Notes: generated from the sequence alone by a model not told the origin. A stretch of 25,106 bases of DNA from an uncultured Oscillospiraceae bacterium (GCA_934590505.1 CAKTPC010000016.1:1-25106), one strand, 5' to 3'. Positions 1 to 7,030 are shown, numbered from the stretch's first letter. Made by a program: numbers and translations.

Positions 1-734
1 ATGGCTCTGTGCAGAGGCTCCTCGTCCAGCGTCGGAGAGTCGTGGCAGTACTTGTTGCCATAGTCCACCCGGCTGACGCAGCGCCAGACGATGCGCTTGC
101 TGCCGTCGCGGTTGCGCCATGTGCAGCGCTGATACCTTGTGCCGCACTCGCCGCAGTACAGCCTATCCGACAGCGCATATTTGCTGCTGTACCTGCTCCG
201 ACCTGTCGGAGCATTTTTCTTTGACGGACTTTTCCCGGCGCTGCGTCGCGCAAGTTCGGCTTGCAGCTCGAATGTCTCAGTTACTTCCGGCGCAGTTTTT
301 GGCTCTTTTATTAAACTCGGATCGTGAATCAGTGCGTTTATAATACCGAGCACATCTGCCTCAGTCTGCGCTGCAGGGCGCTTATCGCTCAATTTATAGA
401 GCAGTCTCCGGGCTTCTGACCGTGTGTCTGTTGAAATTTTGGATGTTCGTATGCTTTCAGCCGCCTCGAACTCCTCGCAGAGTAAAATTTGAGGATAGAC
501 ATCTGTTCCCACATAACGTCTATCCCCCAAGATCCTCGCTATCATATTTTTGTTCCAAGCCTTATCCCCATCATAGGAAACCTGCTGCTTCAGCAGATTC
601 AACTTTATATCGTTGAATGATGCGCCGCCTATATACGCTCGGAAGATATATTTCACGATGTCCGCCTCCGAGCATTTAACAGCTACCCGTCCGCCGCATA
701 TCTGATACCCGAATGGCTGTCGCCTCTTATTCAT
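1..734 (-). CDS. Recombinase-like protein without catalytic domain (partial, runs off the left edge)
   Basis: An open frame of 244 codons runs from an ATG at 734 to the window edge without a stop. It starts directly in the 'Recombinase' DNA-binding region (MNKRRQPFGYQICGG, then a WNKNMIARILGDRRYVG stretch) and has no upstream resolvase domain with the catalytic serine. A zinc ribbon follows, with C194-x2-C197 and further cysteines after an IVWRC motif. The start overlaps the stop of the upstream recombinase by one base (TAATG), so translation is probably coupled. In the large serine recombinase family the zinc ribbon and recombinase regions bind DNA. By itself this protein should not cut DNA, so it may be an accessory or targeting partner of its neighbour. 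That role is inference. The C-terminus lies outside the window. Confidence 0.8.
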   Translation of the reverse strand, partial: MNKRRQPFGYQICGGRVAVKCSEADIVKYIFRAYIGGASFNDIKLNLLKQQVSYDGDKAWNKNMIARILGDRRYVGTDVYPQILLCEEFEAAESIRTSKISTDTRSEARRLLYKLSDKRPAAQTEADVLGIINALIHDPSLIKEPKTAPEVTETFELQAELARRSAGKSPSKKNAPTGRSRYSSKYALSDRLYCGECGTRYQRCTWRNRDGSKRIVWRCVSRVDYGNKYCHDSPTLDEEPLHRA

Positions 735-2293
735 TACCGCACCGCCCTTCTAATAGTCTCTCTGAGCTCAAGACCGTTTTTCAGCCTGAATCTCAAGTGA
801 GTATTGTCTTCAACTATGATTTTGACAATGAGTTCGCAGAACAGCTCCGAGTCGAATTCCTCAAGGCAGTCCGGAACATCCCGGATAACCTCCATGATCT
901 GCTTTGTCTGAAATAGTGTGTCATCCGTTTTTGCTTCCAGCAGACGCTCTTTCTCAAACTTCAGCTTGCGGAGCTGTTCAGCCAGCTCATTGGTCTTGGA
1001 TATGAAAATGTCAGGATCAACGAGCCCCTGCTGTTTCAGTACGGCTAACATTTGATTCTGACTTAGAATATCGGATATTCTCTTGTTTAACTCTATTACA
1101 TCCGGACTCCATAACATTCGGTGATTTGTCATCTCATATAGATTGCCTAAAACTCGTTGAAGTATTTCCGATTTGTGTTTCAGCTTATAGCAGAGACGAA
1201 GGAACGCTTCCTCGATTTCTACTTCAAGGATTTGAGCCACACTGCATAAGCCGGTATTTTCTGCATGGGTCCTGCATAACCAATATTTTACGTTCTTATT
1301 CGTCCTTGAACGAAACGACGCGCCGCAATTACCACACAATAATTTTTTGCTGAATATGCTTGGGGGTTGCACTGGCGTTTCGGAGAGTGTCCTTTGCTCT
1401 CGCAAGCTCTGTACAGCCATATATTCTTCGTGTGACACTATTGGAGGATGCGTGTTTTTCGCGTAGTATTGCGGGATTTCACCGTTATTTCTCTTGTGCT
1501 CACGAGGAAGTACATTTGTCTGGTAAGTTTTCTGCCATATTGAATCTCCGGTATATCTCTCATTAGAGAGTATATAAAGTATAGCGCTGCTATTCCACGG
1601 CTTATGCTGACGATTAAATATCCCCCGTCGGTTTAGATTTTGAGCTATGGTAACTCTACCCGAGCCGGATAGGTACATATCATATATCTTGCGCACAACG
1701 TCCGCTTCCTCTGGCTCAATAGTTATCTTGCCGTCCTTAAGCACATAGCCGAAGGGTATGGACGCGGGGATGTATGTTCCCATCTGCATCCGCTTCTGGT
1801 AACTCCAGCGCATATTCTTCGAGATAGACTCGCTCTCAGCTTGTGCCAGCGAGGCGAACACGGCTGTGAGCATCTCGCCGGAGACCTTGCCGGTGTCGAT
1901 GCCCTCTTTTTCAAAGTACACGCTTACGCCGCGAGCTTTCAGAGAGCGTACTGTTTCGAGACACTCGGTGGTGTTTCTGGCAAATCTGGATATGGACTTT
2001 ACAAGTATCCTGTCTATGAGCCCGCGCTCGCAGTCTCGGAGCATACGCTTGAAGTCATCGCGCTTCTCAATTGAAGTGCCTGTGATACCCTCATCGGCAT
2101 AGATGTCTACAAGCTGCCAGTTATCCTTGCCGGATATAAGCTCTGTGTAGTATCGGTTCTGAGCGGCGAAGGAATTGAGCTGCTCGTCAGATGATGAACT
2201 GACGCGGGCATAAGCCGCAACTCTCAGCCGTATATCCTGCGGCTGCTCTGTTGCCGCTATTGTTATGACTCTCGCGGTGTTTTCCTGTGCCAT
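734..2293 (-). CDS. Large serine recombinase (site-specific integrase/resolvase family)
   Basis: This is a 519-residue large serine recombinase, expected to integrate or excise a mobile element by a serine-DNA intermediate. The N-terminal resolvase domain begins with AAYARVS; the catalytic serine is S32 counted from the chosen start. Conserved arginines lie in SISRFARN (R103, R106). A recombinase domain follows (IPFGYVLKDG, then WNSSAILYILSNERYTGD). A zinc ribbon has C320, C323, C340 and C350, and a charged coiled-coil-like stretch comes before the C-terminus. The frame is open to 2338, but ATG 2293 has a GGGAGG about 9 bases upstream and is the best start; GTG 2305 is possible. The stop overlaps the start of the catalytic-less partner gene. 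It probably belongs to the element whose fragments are seen at 3.5-4.6 kb, or to a later insertion. Confidence 0.9.
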   Translation of the reverse strand: MAQENTARVITIAATEQPQDIRLRVAAYARVSSSSDEQLNSFAAQNRYYTELISGKDNWQLVDIYADEGITGTSIEKRDDFKRMLRDCERGLIDRILVKSISRFARNTTECLETVRSLKARGVSVYFEKEGIDTGKVSGEMLTAVFASLAQAESESISKNMRWSYQKRMQMGTYIPASIPFGYVLKDGKITIEPEEADVVRKIYDMYLSGSGRVTIAQNLNRRGIFNRQHKPWNSSAILYILSNERYTGDSIWQKTYQTNVLPREHKRNNGEIPQYYAKNTHPPIVSHEEYMAVQSLREQRTLSETPVQPPSIFSKKLLCGNCGASFRSRTNKNVKYWLCRTHAENTGLCSVAQILEVEIEEAFLRLCYKLKHKSEILQRVLGNLYEMTNHRMLWSPDVIELNKRISDILSQNQMLAVLKQQGLVDPDIFISKTNELAEQLRKLKFEKERLLEAKTDDTLFQTKQIMEVIRDVPDCLEEFDSELFCELIVKIIVEDNTHLRFRLKNGLELRETIRRAVR

Positions 2294-2361
2294 GCGCCGG
2301 TTCACCTCCCTCTGCAGCAACACACAATACCACAACACCTTTCACAAAGCTACTGAAATAT

Positions 2362-2458
2362 CAAGAAAATGTGCAAGATAATAAGCAAGCTCCCGTCAGA
2401 TATATTAATTATCTTCTGCTGTCTGATACGCAAGAAAGTACGCAAGATAATAAGCAAG
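2362..2458. repeat. Pair of 28-bp direct repeats made of CAAG units with 12-bp period
   Basis: Two copies, at 2362-2389 and 2431-2458, differ at 3 of 28 bases. Each holds CAAG at offsets 1, 13 and 25, an exact 12-bp period. They lie between the divergent recombinase and fic genes and just upstream of the fic promoter. This fits iterons for a regulator or recombinase. The copies are 69 bp apart and also stay in one frame (QENVQDNKQ and QESTQDNKQ), so a remnant of a repeat-containing coding region is an alternative. Confidence 0.6.
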
Positions 2459-2461
2459 ATG

Positions 2462-2490
2462 TTGCTATTTCACACAGCTTGAGGTATAAT
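2462..2490 (+). promoter_or_regulatory. Putative sigma-A-type promoter for fic
   Basis: TTGCTA (2462-2467), a 17-base spacer and a perfect TATAAT (2485-2490) lie 31 bases before the fic start. Ribosome binding site GGGAGG (2510-2515) is 6 bases from the ATG at 2522. The second CAAG repeat ends 3 bases upstream of the -35, so a protein bound there could affect this promoter. Confidence 0.7.
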
Positions 2491-2521
2491 AAAATAGGTA
2501 TTTTAAATTGGGAGGCTTGCT

Positions 2522-3520
2522 ATGAAAATGTATTCTCCGCCGTTTTCCATAACAAATGAAATGGTTTCTCTCATATCCGAGATTTCGGACAAGCTCGGTC
2601 GAATCAGCAATTATAAAGAATTTGAGAGCAAGCCGCATCTCAGACGGAACAACAGGATCAAGTCTATACACTCATCGCTCGCAATAGAGGCAAACTCTCT
2701 TTCGATGGATGAGGTAAGAGCCGTCGTAAACGGCAAAACCGTGATAGGCCCACAAAAAGAAATCCAAGAGGTTAAGAATGCCTACGCCGCATATGAGCAG
2801 ATAGGCAGTTTTGACCCGTATTCAGTTGAAGAGCTGAAGCGCTTGCATGGACTCCTCACGAAATATACTGTCGATGAATCAGGCGCATTCCGCCGCGGCG
2901 AGGAAGGCGTGTTTGACGGAAACAGGTGCATTTTTATGGCACCTCCGGCACACCTCGTACCGCAGCTTATGGATGATCTGTTCGGTTGGATGGCTCGCGA
3001 AAAAGGTTCAGTGCATCCGCTGATCCTATCTTCGGTATTTCATTATGAATTTGTGTTTATTCACCCCTTTGCCGATGGCAACGGCAGAATGGCTCGCCTT
3101 TGGCAGACCGCGCTCCTTACTCAGTGGAAGCAGGTCTTTCAGTATCTGCCCATAGAAAGCCACATATACAAATTTCAGACCGAGTACTATAACGCTATAT
3201 CCGCATGCCATGTTGCCGGTAATTCCGATGCGTTCATCGTGTTTATGCTCACCATGATAAACCGTACCTTAGATGAGGTTCTGCAACAAACTGCATCCTC
3301 AGCTTCCGGCATGAGCGAGCAGGTAAAGCGGCTGCTCAATGTGATGGAGTACGGCGAAGCATATACAGCCAAGTGCATTATGGAGCTCTTAGGTCTGAAA
3401 TCCAAAGAGGCACTCAGAAAGAACTATTTGAACCCTGCTATAGAAGACGGGTTCGTGATCATGAGCGAGCCGGACAAGCCGACAAGCCGTAATCAGACAT
3501 ATATAAAGCAGGAGCCGTAA
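2522..3520 (+). CDS. Fic family protein with C-terminal winged helix
   Basis: This 332-residue protein carries the Fic core motif HPFADGNGRMAR at residues 181-192, with catalytic H181. Fic enzymes usually transfer AMP from ATP to a hydroxyl side chain of a target protein. An N-terminal helix contains SSLAIEAN (51-58). It resembles the self-inhibitory (S/T)xxxE(G/N) motif; the glutamate E56 is kept but the residue after it is alanine instead of Gly/Asn. The last 70 residues look like a winged helix, as in many Fic proteins of this size. The strong promoter and RBS suggest an intact gene. It sits on the opposite strand to the surrounding mobile-element genes. Targets cannot be told from sequence; a toxin-like or regulatory role is possible. 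Confidence 0.9.
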   Translation: MKMYSPPFSITNEMVSLISEISDKLGRISNYKEFESKPHLRRNNRIKSIHSSLAIEANSLSMDEVRAVVNGKTVIGPQKEIQEVKNAYAAYEQIGSFDPYSVEELKRLHGLLTKYTVDESGAFRRGEEGVFDGNRCIFMAPPAHLVPQLMDDLFGWMAREKGSVHPLILSSVFHYEFVFIHPFADGNGRMARLWQTALLTQWKQVFQYLPIESHIYKFQTEYYNAISACHVAGNSDAFIVFMLTMINRTLDEVLQQTASSASGMSEQVKRLLNVMEYGEAYTAKCIMELLGLKSKEALRKNYLNPAIEDGFVIMSEPDKPTSRNQTYIKQEP

Positions 3521-3523
3521 TTT

Positions 3524-3667
3524 TCAGACGGAAATAATAAGCGTTGCGCCGGTCTGTTTTGCAACGCGGGAAAGAATTTTTTCAGCTTCCTTTTGAGTTA
3601 TCAGCCCGTTATTTCGAAGTTCTCTGAGAATCGTCGCCGTTACCCACAGGTCTATGTCTACTGTCAT
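3524..3667 (-). CDS. Small protein of 47 residues, function unknown
   Basis: An ATG at 3667 follows GGAGG with a 6-base spacer (ATATGGAGGTTCAATATG on the minus strand), and the frame runs 47 codons to TGA. The protein begins MTVDIDLWVTATILRELRNN, then has a second amphipathic segment with a GLIT.KEAEKIL pattern, a GAT turn and a hydrophobic end (LIISV). The two-helix pattern recalls the short SHOCT-like proteins often found near recombinases in Firmicutes elements, but I do not recognise a named family with confidence. It follows the sortase fragment in the same direction, with a GC-rich hairpin between. Its stop lies 3 bases from the convergent stop of fic. Confidence 0.65.
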   Translation of the reverse strand: MTVDIDLWVTATILRELRNNGLITQKEAEKILSRVAKQTGATLIISV

Positions 3668-3687
3668 ATTGAACCTCCATATAATTC

Positions 3688-3709
3688 GAGCCGGGCGGGT
3701 GCCCGGCTC
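3688..3709 (-). terminator. GC-rich intercistronic hairpin
   Basis: Perfect 9-bp arms GAGCCGGGC / GCCCGGCTC (3688-3696 and 3701-3709) enclose a 4-base loop, just after the sortase stop. On the minus strand the following bases are AT-rich but not a clean T run, so it may be a weak terminator or an mRNA-stabilising hairpin before the small gene. Confidence 0.5.
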
Positions 3710-3714
3710 TTAGT

Positions 3715-4329
3715 CTATTCACTTACCCTCTCGCAGAATACGAGAAGCCTCTGCCGACCACCGGTGTTCGGCGGATGGCAGGTCAGGAGAGTTACAAGGT
3801 CACGCCCCTCCTGTATCTTTATTGCGTCAACATCGTCCGGGGAGATGACCTGTATATCCACCACCTCGTATTTCATCAGCGTCCAGATGTTATCTATGTA
3901 CACAAGGTCGCCGATTTGAAGCTCATCGAGATTCAGAAAATACGGGTAGCCGTTCCAGCCGCGATGCCCTGCGATTACAGCGTTTGTGTTGACACCTCCG
4001 ATGGGGACGCTCGTCTGCCCAAGTACCGCGGCTCCGTTTGCCATGTTCTCATCGTTCGCGCCGAGATACAGCGGCAGTGTTACTTCAAGCTTCGGAATGT
4101 AGATTATTCCGAAGGTCTCATCCTGCAAGCCATACTGCGTGAGGATGAATGTGGGCTGCTCGTATGCTGCCGCATTTGTGAGCGCTATCTGTTTTCCCTC
4201 ATACAGCCAGGTGTTATACTGCTCTATCTGCTCGCGGAGCTGCGCATACGGCGTCGCTTCCGGCTCGGCATCTTTTACAGACTGTATCTGCTCTAACTGC
4301 TGGATAAAGCTGTCGTTGGCTTCGTCCAC
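3715..4329 (-). pseudogene. Class C sortase, 5'-truncated
   Basis: The frame encodes a sortase catalytic domain of about 204 residues. It shows the histidine motif AGHRGWNGYPYF, the catalytic cysteine motif TLLTC followed by HPPNTGG, and the arginine strand RQRLLVFCERV. This arrangement fits class C (pilin-polymerising) sortases, which join surface proteins or pilins through a thioester. An intact enzyme would have an N-terminal membrane segment of about 30 residues. Here none exists: the only start near the beginning is GTG 4329, and an in-frame stop lies a few codons further up. The first recognisable residues (NHNRQVDEANDSF) directly abut the broken sigma-factor gene. I read this as one side of a deletion junction near 4330-4345, so the product is probably absent or not membrane-anchored. 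Confidence 0.75.
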
Positions 4330-4625
4330 CTGGCGGTTATGATTTCTCGCTCAGTTTGCGGCAGCATTTCAATAGCTCTGTGCAGCTTGTGGTAAATAAT
4401 GTTCGTTAATGCGAGTTCCTCAACGCTCGGCTGCAGGAAATCGTATATCTGCTCCTCACCGGTAATCTCGCCATCTGCAAAGTCCTCATATTTCAACACA
4501 AAGTTGCGGGAATCTTTTTCAGCCAGCGTGCGTTCTTGCCGCCTCATTTGGCGATATACGTCGTATACTTCTTCGGAAACACAGATTTTTTCACCGTTAA
4601 TGGTTATATAGTAGTTGTCTGCCAT
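4293..4625 (-). pseudogene. Sigma-70-like factor of conjugative-element type, 3'-truncated
   Basis: ATG 4625 follows GGAGG with a 9-base spacer. Residues 1-97 resemble the small sigma-like proteins of Firmicutes conjugative elements: ICVSEEVYDVYRQMRRQER near the start and LHRAIEMLPQTEREII at 82-96, the beginning of region 4. The expected helix-turn-helix of region 4 is missing. After residue 97 the frame reads RWTKPTTALSSS, which is simply another frame of the sortase gene. The protein therefore lost its promoter-recognition helix through the deletion that also beheaded the sortase. Neither half is likely functional as a sigma factor. Confidence 0.65.
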
Positions 4626-4642
4626 TACGCAGAGCCTCCTTA

Positions 4643-4674
4643 TTCTGAATTTTTGATGAAATCAAAATTCAGAA
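4643..4674. repeat. Inverted repeat upstream of the sigma-factor fragment
   Basis: TTCTGAATTTTTGAT and ATCAAAATTCAGAA form an almost perfect 14-bp stem with one bulged base and a 3-base loop. It lies just upstream of the GGAGG of the sigma-factor fragment on the minus strand. Confidence 0.6.
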
Positions 4675-4707
4675 CGGGAGGTGCGCGGATAGGCGGGCAT
4701 AAAAATA

Positions 4708-4742
4708 GCGCACTGCAATGGTTAGTAACCGTCACAGTGCGC
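4708..4742. repeat. Nested inverted repeat
   Basis: Outer arms GCGCACTG (4708-4715) and CAGTGCGC (4735-4742) enclose an inner palindrome GGTTAGTAACC (4720-4730). The layout is symmetric: 8-bp arm, 4 bases, palindrome, 4 bases, 8-bp arm. No T run follows on either strand, so it is more like a protein-binding or cruciform site than a terminator. Confidence 0.55.
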
Positions 4743-4762
4743 AAATAGGCAGCATTATTTTT

Positions 4763-4799
4763 CCACTTAAGCGAGCCGCAAATTAAGTGGATTCTTTTT
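4763..4799 (+). terminator. Possible plus-strand terminator
   Basis: CCACTTAA (4763-4770) pairs with TTAAGTGG (4783-4790), and ATTCTTTTT follows. No plus-strand gene ends here, so this may be one of the inverted repeats of this region rather than a working terminator. Confidence 0.35.
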
Positions 4800-4810
4800 A
4801 CTATGAAGTA

Positions 4811-4994
4811 TTGGTATATGCGCTCGCGTATCCAAGCCGTCTGCTTTTAATACAACAATGCATATTGGTACACGCTACAAAGTACAAAACGCATAAATCG
4901 CCTCCATGCCTACTGCCTGAATGCCATTTATGCGCAACAATTGACCTCCAAGCAGCATGTTTTTTTATATGGCGTGGAGGTAGTTGTTTTAAGA
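4811..4994. other. Structured intergenic DNA with three stem-loops and a mini-ORF
   Basis: TTGG-T-ATATGCG pairs with CGCGTATCCAA (4811-4835, one bulge, one wobble). CGCATAAAT (4890-4898) pairs with ATTTATGCG (4926-4934). ACCTCCA (4944-4950) pairs with TGGAGGT (4975-4981), with outer CAACAA/TTGTTT able to add pairs. On the minus strand a 15-codon ORF (4894 to 4847) has GGAGG 6 bases before its ATG, and that ATG lies inside the second stem. The rest of 4626-5097 holds no other gene I can support. Confidence 0.45.
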
Positions 4995-5004
4995 TTTACT
5001 AATT

Positions 5005-5085
5005 AAGTCACTCCCTTTATCCGATAAGAATCGTGTGGTGCGATCATTCTTGTGGCATAGTAAGGGAGTGACTTCTGATTTTTAT
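5005..5085 (+). terminator. Large stem-loop downstream of uxuA, with T run on the plus strand
   Basis: Perfect 13-bp arms AAGTCACTCCCTT (5005-5017) and AAGGGAGTGACTT (5062-5074) enclose an inner hairpin (AAGAATCG at 5026-5033 with CGAT-c-ATTCTT at 5041-5051). CTGATTTTTATA follows on the plus strand, as in a terminator. On the minus strand it lies just after the uxuA stop and may also protect or end that transcript, although no clean T run follows there. It marks the border between the mobile-element DNA and the uronate island. Confidence 0.5.
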
Positions 5086-5097
5086 ATAAAGTAAATT

Positions 5098-6177
5098 TTA
5101 ACGCTTGTCAGCTTTGACTATCGCTTCCCAAAGACCGTTGAGATAGCAAGCGCCGAGCGCACGGTCATACAGGCCATAGCCGGGACGGCCGACCTCATCC
5201 CAAATCATGCGCCCGTGGTCGGGGCGGATGTAGGTATCGGGGCAGGTCTCGTATATTGCCTTCATGATCTCGTACATATCGAGATCACCGGTGGAGGAAA
5301 GATGCGCCGCCTCACGGAACTTGTGGTAGCCGAGGTGCTTGACGTTTCTCACGTGCAGGCAGCCGATGCGATCCATCTTGCCGAAGTGCCGTATCGCTTC
5401 GGGGATATCGTTATTCTCGTCCGAGCCAAGGGAGCCGGTGCAGAGGCATATCGCGTTGCAGGGCGAGTCATGCAGGGCGACGATCTTGTCAAAATCGGCG
5501 ATGCTGTGCGCGATGCGCGGCAGACCGAAGATTGGCCACGCGGGGTCGTCCGGGTGACAGGCCATTATAACGCCGCACTCCTCACAGGTCGGGATGATGC
5601 CGTCGAGGAAGTATTTGTAATTCTCGTGCAGTTCGTCAGGGCCGATATCCTTGTACAGTGCCAGTACCCGTTCAAGCTCTGCCAGACGCTCAGGCTCCCA
5701 GCCGGGGAGCGAGAAGCCGTTGCTGTTTTCTATGGTGCTCTTGACTATTTCGAGCGGTCCCATATCGCCGAGCTCCGCCTCGTCGAAGTACAGGCTGTTC
5801 GAGCCGTCCTCCGGGATGATTCGGGCAAGGTCGGTGCGCAGCCAGTCGAACACCGGCATGAAGTTATAGACGATGACCTTGACGCCGTACTTGGCGAGGT
5901 TCCGTATCGTAGTGCAGTAGTTTGCGATATATTCATCGCGCGTTGGCAGGCCGAGCTTAATATCCTCATGGACATTGACGGACTCAATGACCTCGCATTC
6001 AAGCCCCGCAGCGTGGACTTCGTCGATGTAGCTCTTTATCTCGTCCTCGTTCCAAACCTCGCCCGCAGCCTTATAGTCCAGAAAGCCCATGATGCCGGTC
6101 ATGCCGGGGATCTGCTTTATCTGCTTTAGTGTAACGCTGTCACTGTTTGAGCCGTACCAGCGGAATGTCATTTTCAT
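5098..6177 (-). CDS. uxuA: Mannonate dehydratase UxuA
   Basis: UxuA removes water from D-mannonate to give 2-keto-3-deoxy-D-gluconate in cytosolic glucuronate breakdown. The 359-residue length is usual for the family. Diagnostic motifs are VIESVNVHEDIK, YNFMPVFDW, CHPDDP with H208, CLCTGSLG, LHVRNVK and RPDHGR with H321, the metal- and substrate-binding set of this TIM-barrel enzyme. The start has AAGGTGAT 7 bases upstream. It is the last gene of the TRAP-esterase-uxaC-rraA-uxuA unit, 148 bases after the RraA gene. That gap holds only weak short inverted repeats (AAGGTT/AACCTT and GCCCT/AGGGC) and no gene. A second, more divergent UxuA-like gene lies at 18.6 kb. Confidence 0.95.
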   Translation of the reverse strand: MKMTFRWYGSNSDSVTLKQIKQIPGMTGIMGFLDYKAAGEVWNEDEIKSYIDEVHAAGLECEVIESVNVHEDIKLGLPTRDEYIANYCTTIRNLAKYGVKVIVYNFMPVFDWLRTDLARIIPEDGSNSLYFDEAELGDMGPLEIVKSTIENSNGFSLPGWEPERLAELERVLALYKDIGPDELHENYKYFLDGIIPTCEECGVIMACHPDDPAWPIFGLPRIAHSIADFDKIVALHDSPCNAICLCTGSLGSDENNDIPEAIRHFGKMDRIGCLHVRNVKHLGYHKFREAAHLSSTGDLDMYEIMKAIYETCPDTYIRPDHGRMIWDEVGRPGYGLYDRALGACYLNGLWEAIVKADKR

Positions 6178-6325
6178 ATAATTATCACCTTCACTTTAAT
6201 CACAAAATCTGCCCCCGGCTGGCAAAGACACACGCTGTATAAGAAGGTTGAAAAACGTCTTAAAGAACCTTACCGTACACATGCGCCCTTGTCAGTCGAG
6301 GGCAGGTTATTACTTAGTATTCGCG

Positions 6326-6991
6326 TTACAGGATGCCGAATTTCGCAAATGCGTCGGTCGCGCTCATGCCGCCCTCAATAGCCTTGCGCACAAGTTTTTC
6401 ACCGGCAGCTTTTTCAAGCGCCAATTCTATGACTTCTTCGGCAATCTCTTTAGGAATAACAAGCACGCCGTCAATGTCACCGAAGATAATATCTCCGTCG
6501 TGTATGGTCACCTGACCAATTTCAATCGGGCAGCGGAACTGCACGACCTGAGTACGCACGCTGGAGTCCTGCGCATAACAGCCGCAGCTGAACACCGGCC
6601 AGTTCTGTGCGAGGACCTGCGGTGTATCTCTGTGCCAGCCGTTGAGCACCGCGCCGACCGCGCCGCGGGTGCGCGCGGTGGCGGTGAGCAATTCTCCCCA
6701 ATAAGCGCAGCGCTTTGTGCCGCCGGTCGCAATATATATCTCGTTCTTCTGAAGCTGATCGAGAGCCTCGGTGAGATAGCCGAAGGGCTTCTTCTGCTCG
6801 CCGAAAACATCGATCATCAGAACGGTCATGGCTTTGCCTGCAAGCTTCATATCATCCTTGAGCGGGCGGATATCAGGCGGCAGGAACTGATGCACATAGC
6901 TCTTCTGGTCAAGGATATCTCCGACGACAGGCGTATAGAGCTTTTCGCGCATGAGCGCAAACATCTCATCTTCATTCTTCCATTTACTCAT
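6326..6991 (-). CDS. RraA family protein (class II pyruvate-aldolase-like)
   Basis: The 221-residue protein has the RraA/HMG-aldolase fold pattern: GGTKRCAYWGELLTATARTRG, then a loop NGWHRD whose R121-D122 match the catalytic Arg-Asp of 4-hydroxy-4-methyl-2-oxoglutarate aldolases, then FGDIDGVLVIP. The usual DG before the Arg-Asp loop reads NG here. Family members either cleave pyruvate-containing hydroxy acids with a divalent metal or act as RNase E regulators; the latter is unlikely outside Proteobacteria. Placed between uxaC and uxuA, it may act on a keto-deoxy acid from uronates, which is inference. SD AAGGGA lies about 8 bases before the start. Confidence 0.8.
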   Translation of the reverse strand: MSKWKNEDEMFALMREKLYTPVVGDILDQKSYVHQFLPPDIRPLKDDMKLAGKAMTVLMIDVFGEQKKPFGYLTEALDQLQKNEIYIATGGTKRCAYWGELLTATARTRGAVGAVLNGWHRDTPQVLAQNWPVFSCGCYAQDSSVRTQVVQFRCPIEIGQVTIHDGDIIFGDIDGVLVIPKEIAEEVIELALEKAAGEKLVRKAIEGGMSATDAFAKFGIL

Positions 6992-7030
6992 TGTTCGTTT
7001 CCCTTTCTACGCTCCGTCTAATCATTAAAC

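Noticed and set aside
3541..3582. GCGTTGC/GCAACGC hairpin followed by a T run as a fic terminator
   Set aside because: The stem is 7 bp, the T run starts about 9 bases after it, and the whole lies inside the 47-residue gene. It may contribute but cannot be supported as a terminator.
5215..6129. A 304-codon plus-strand frame opposite uxuA
   Set aside because: Antisense shadow. UxuA motifs are unambiguous on the minus strand.
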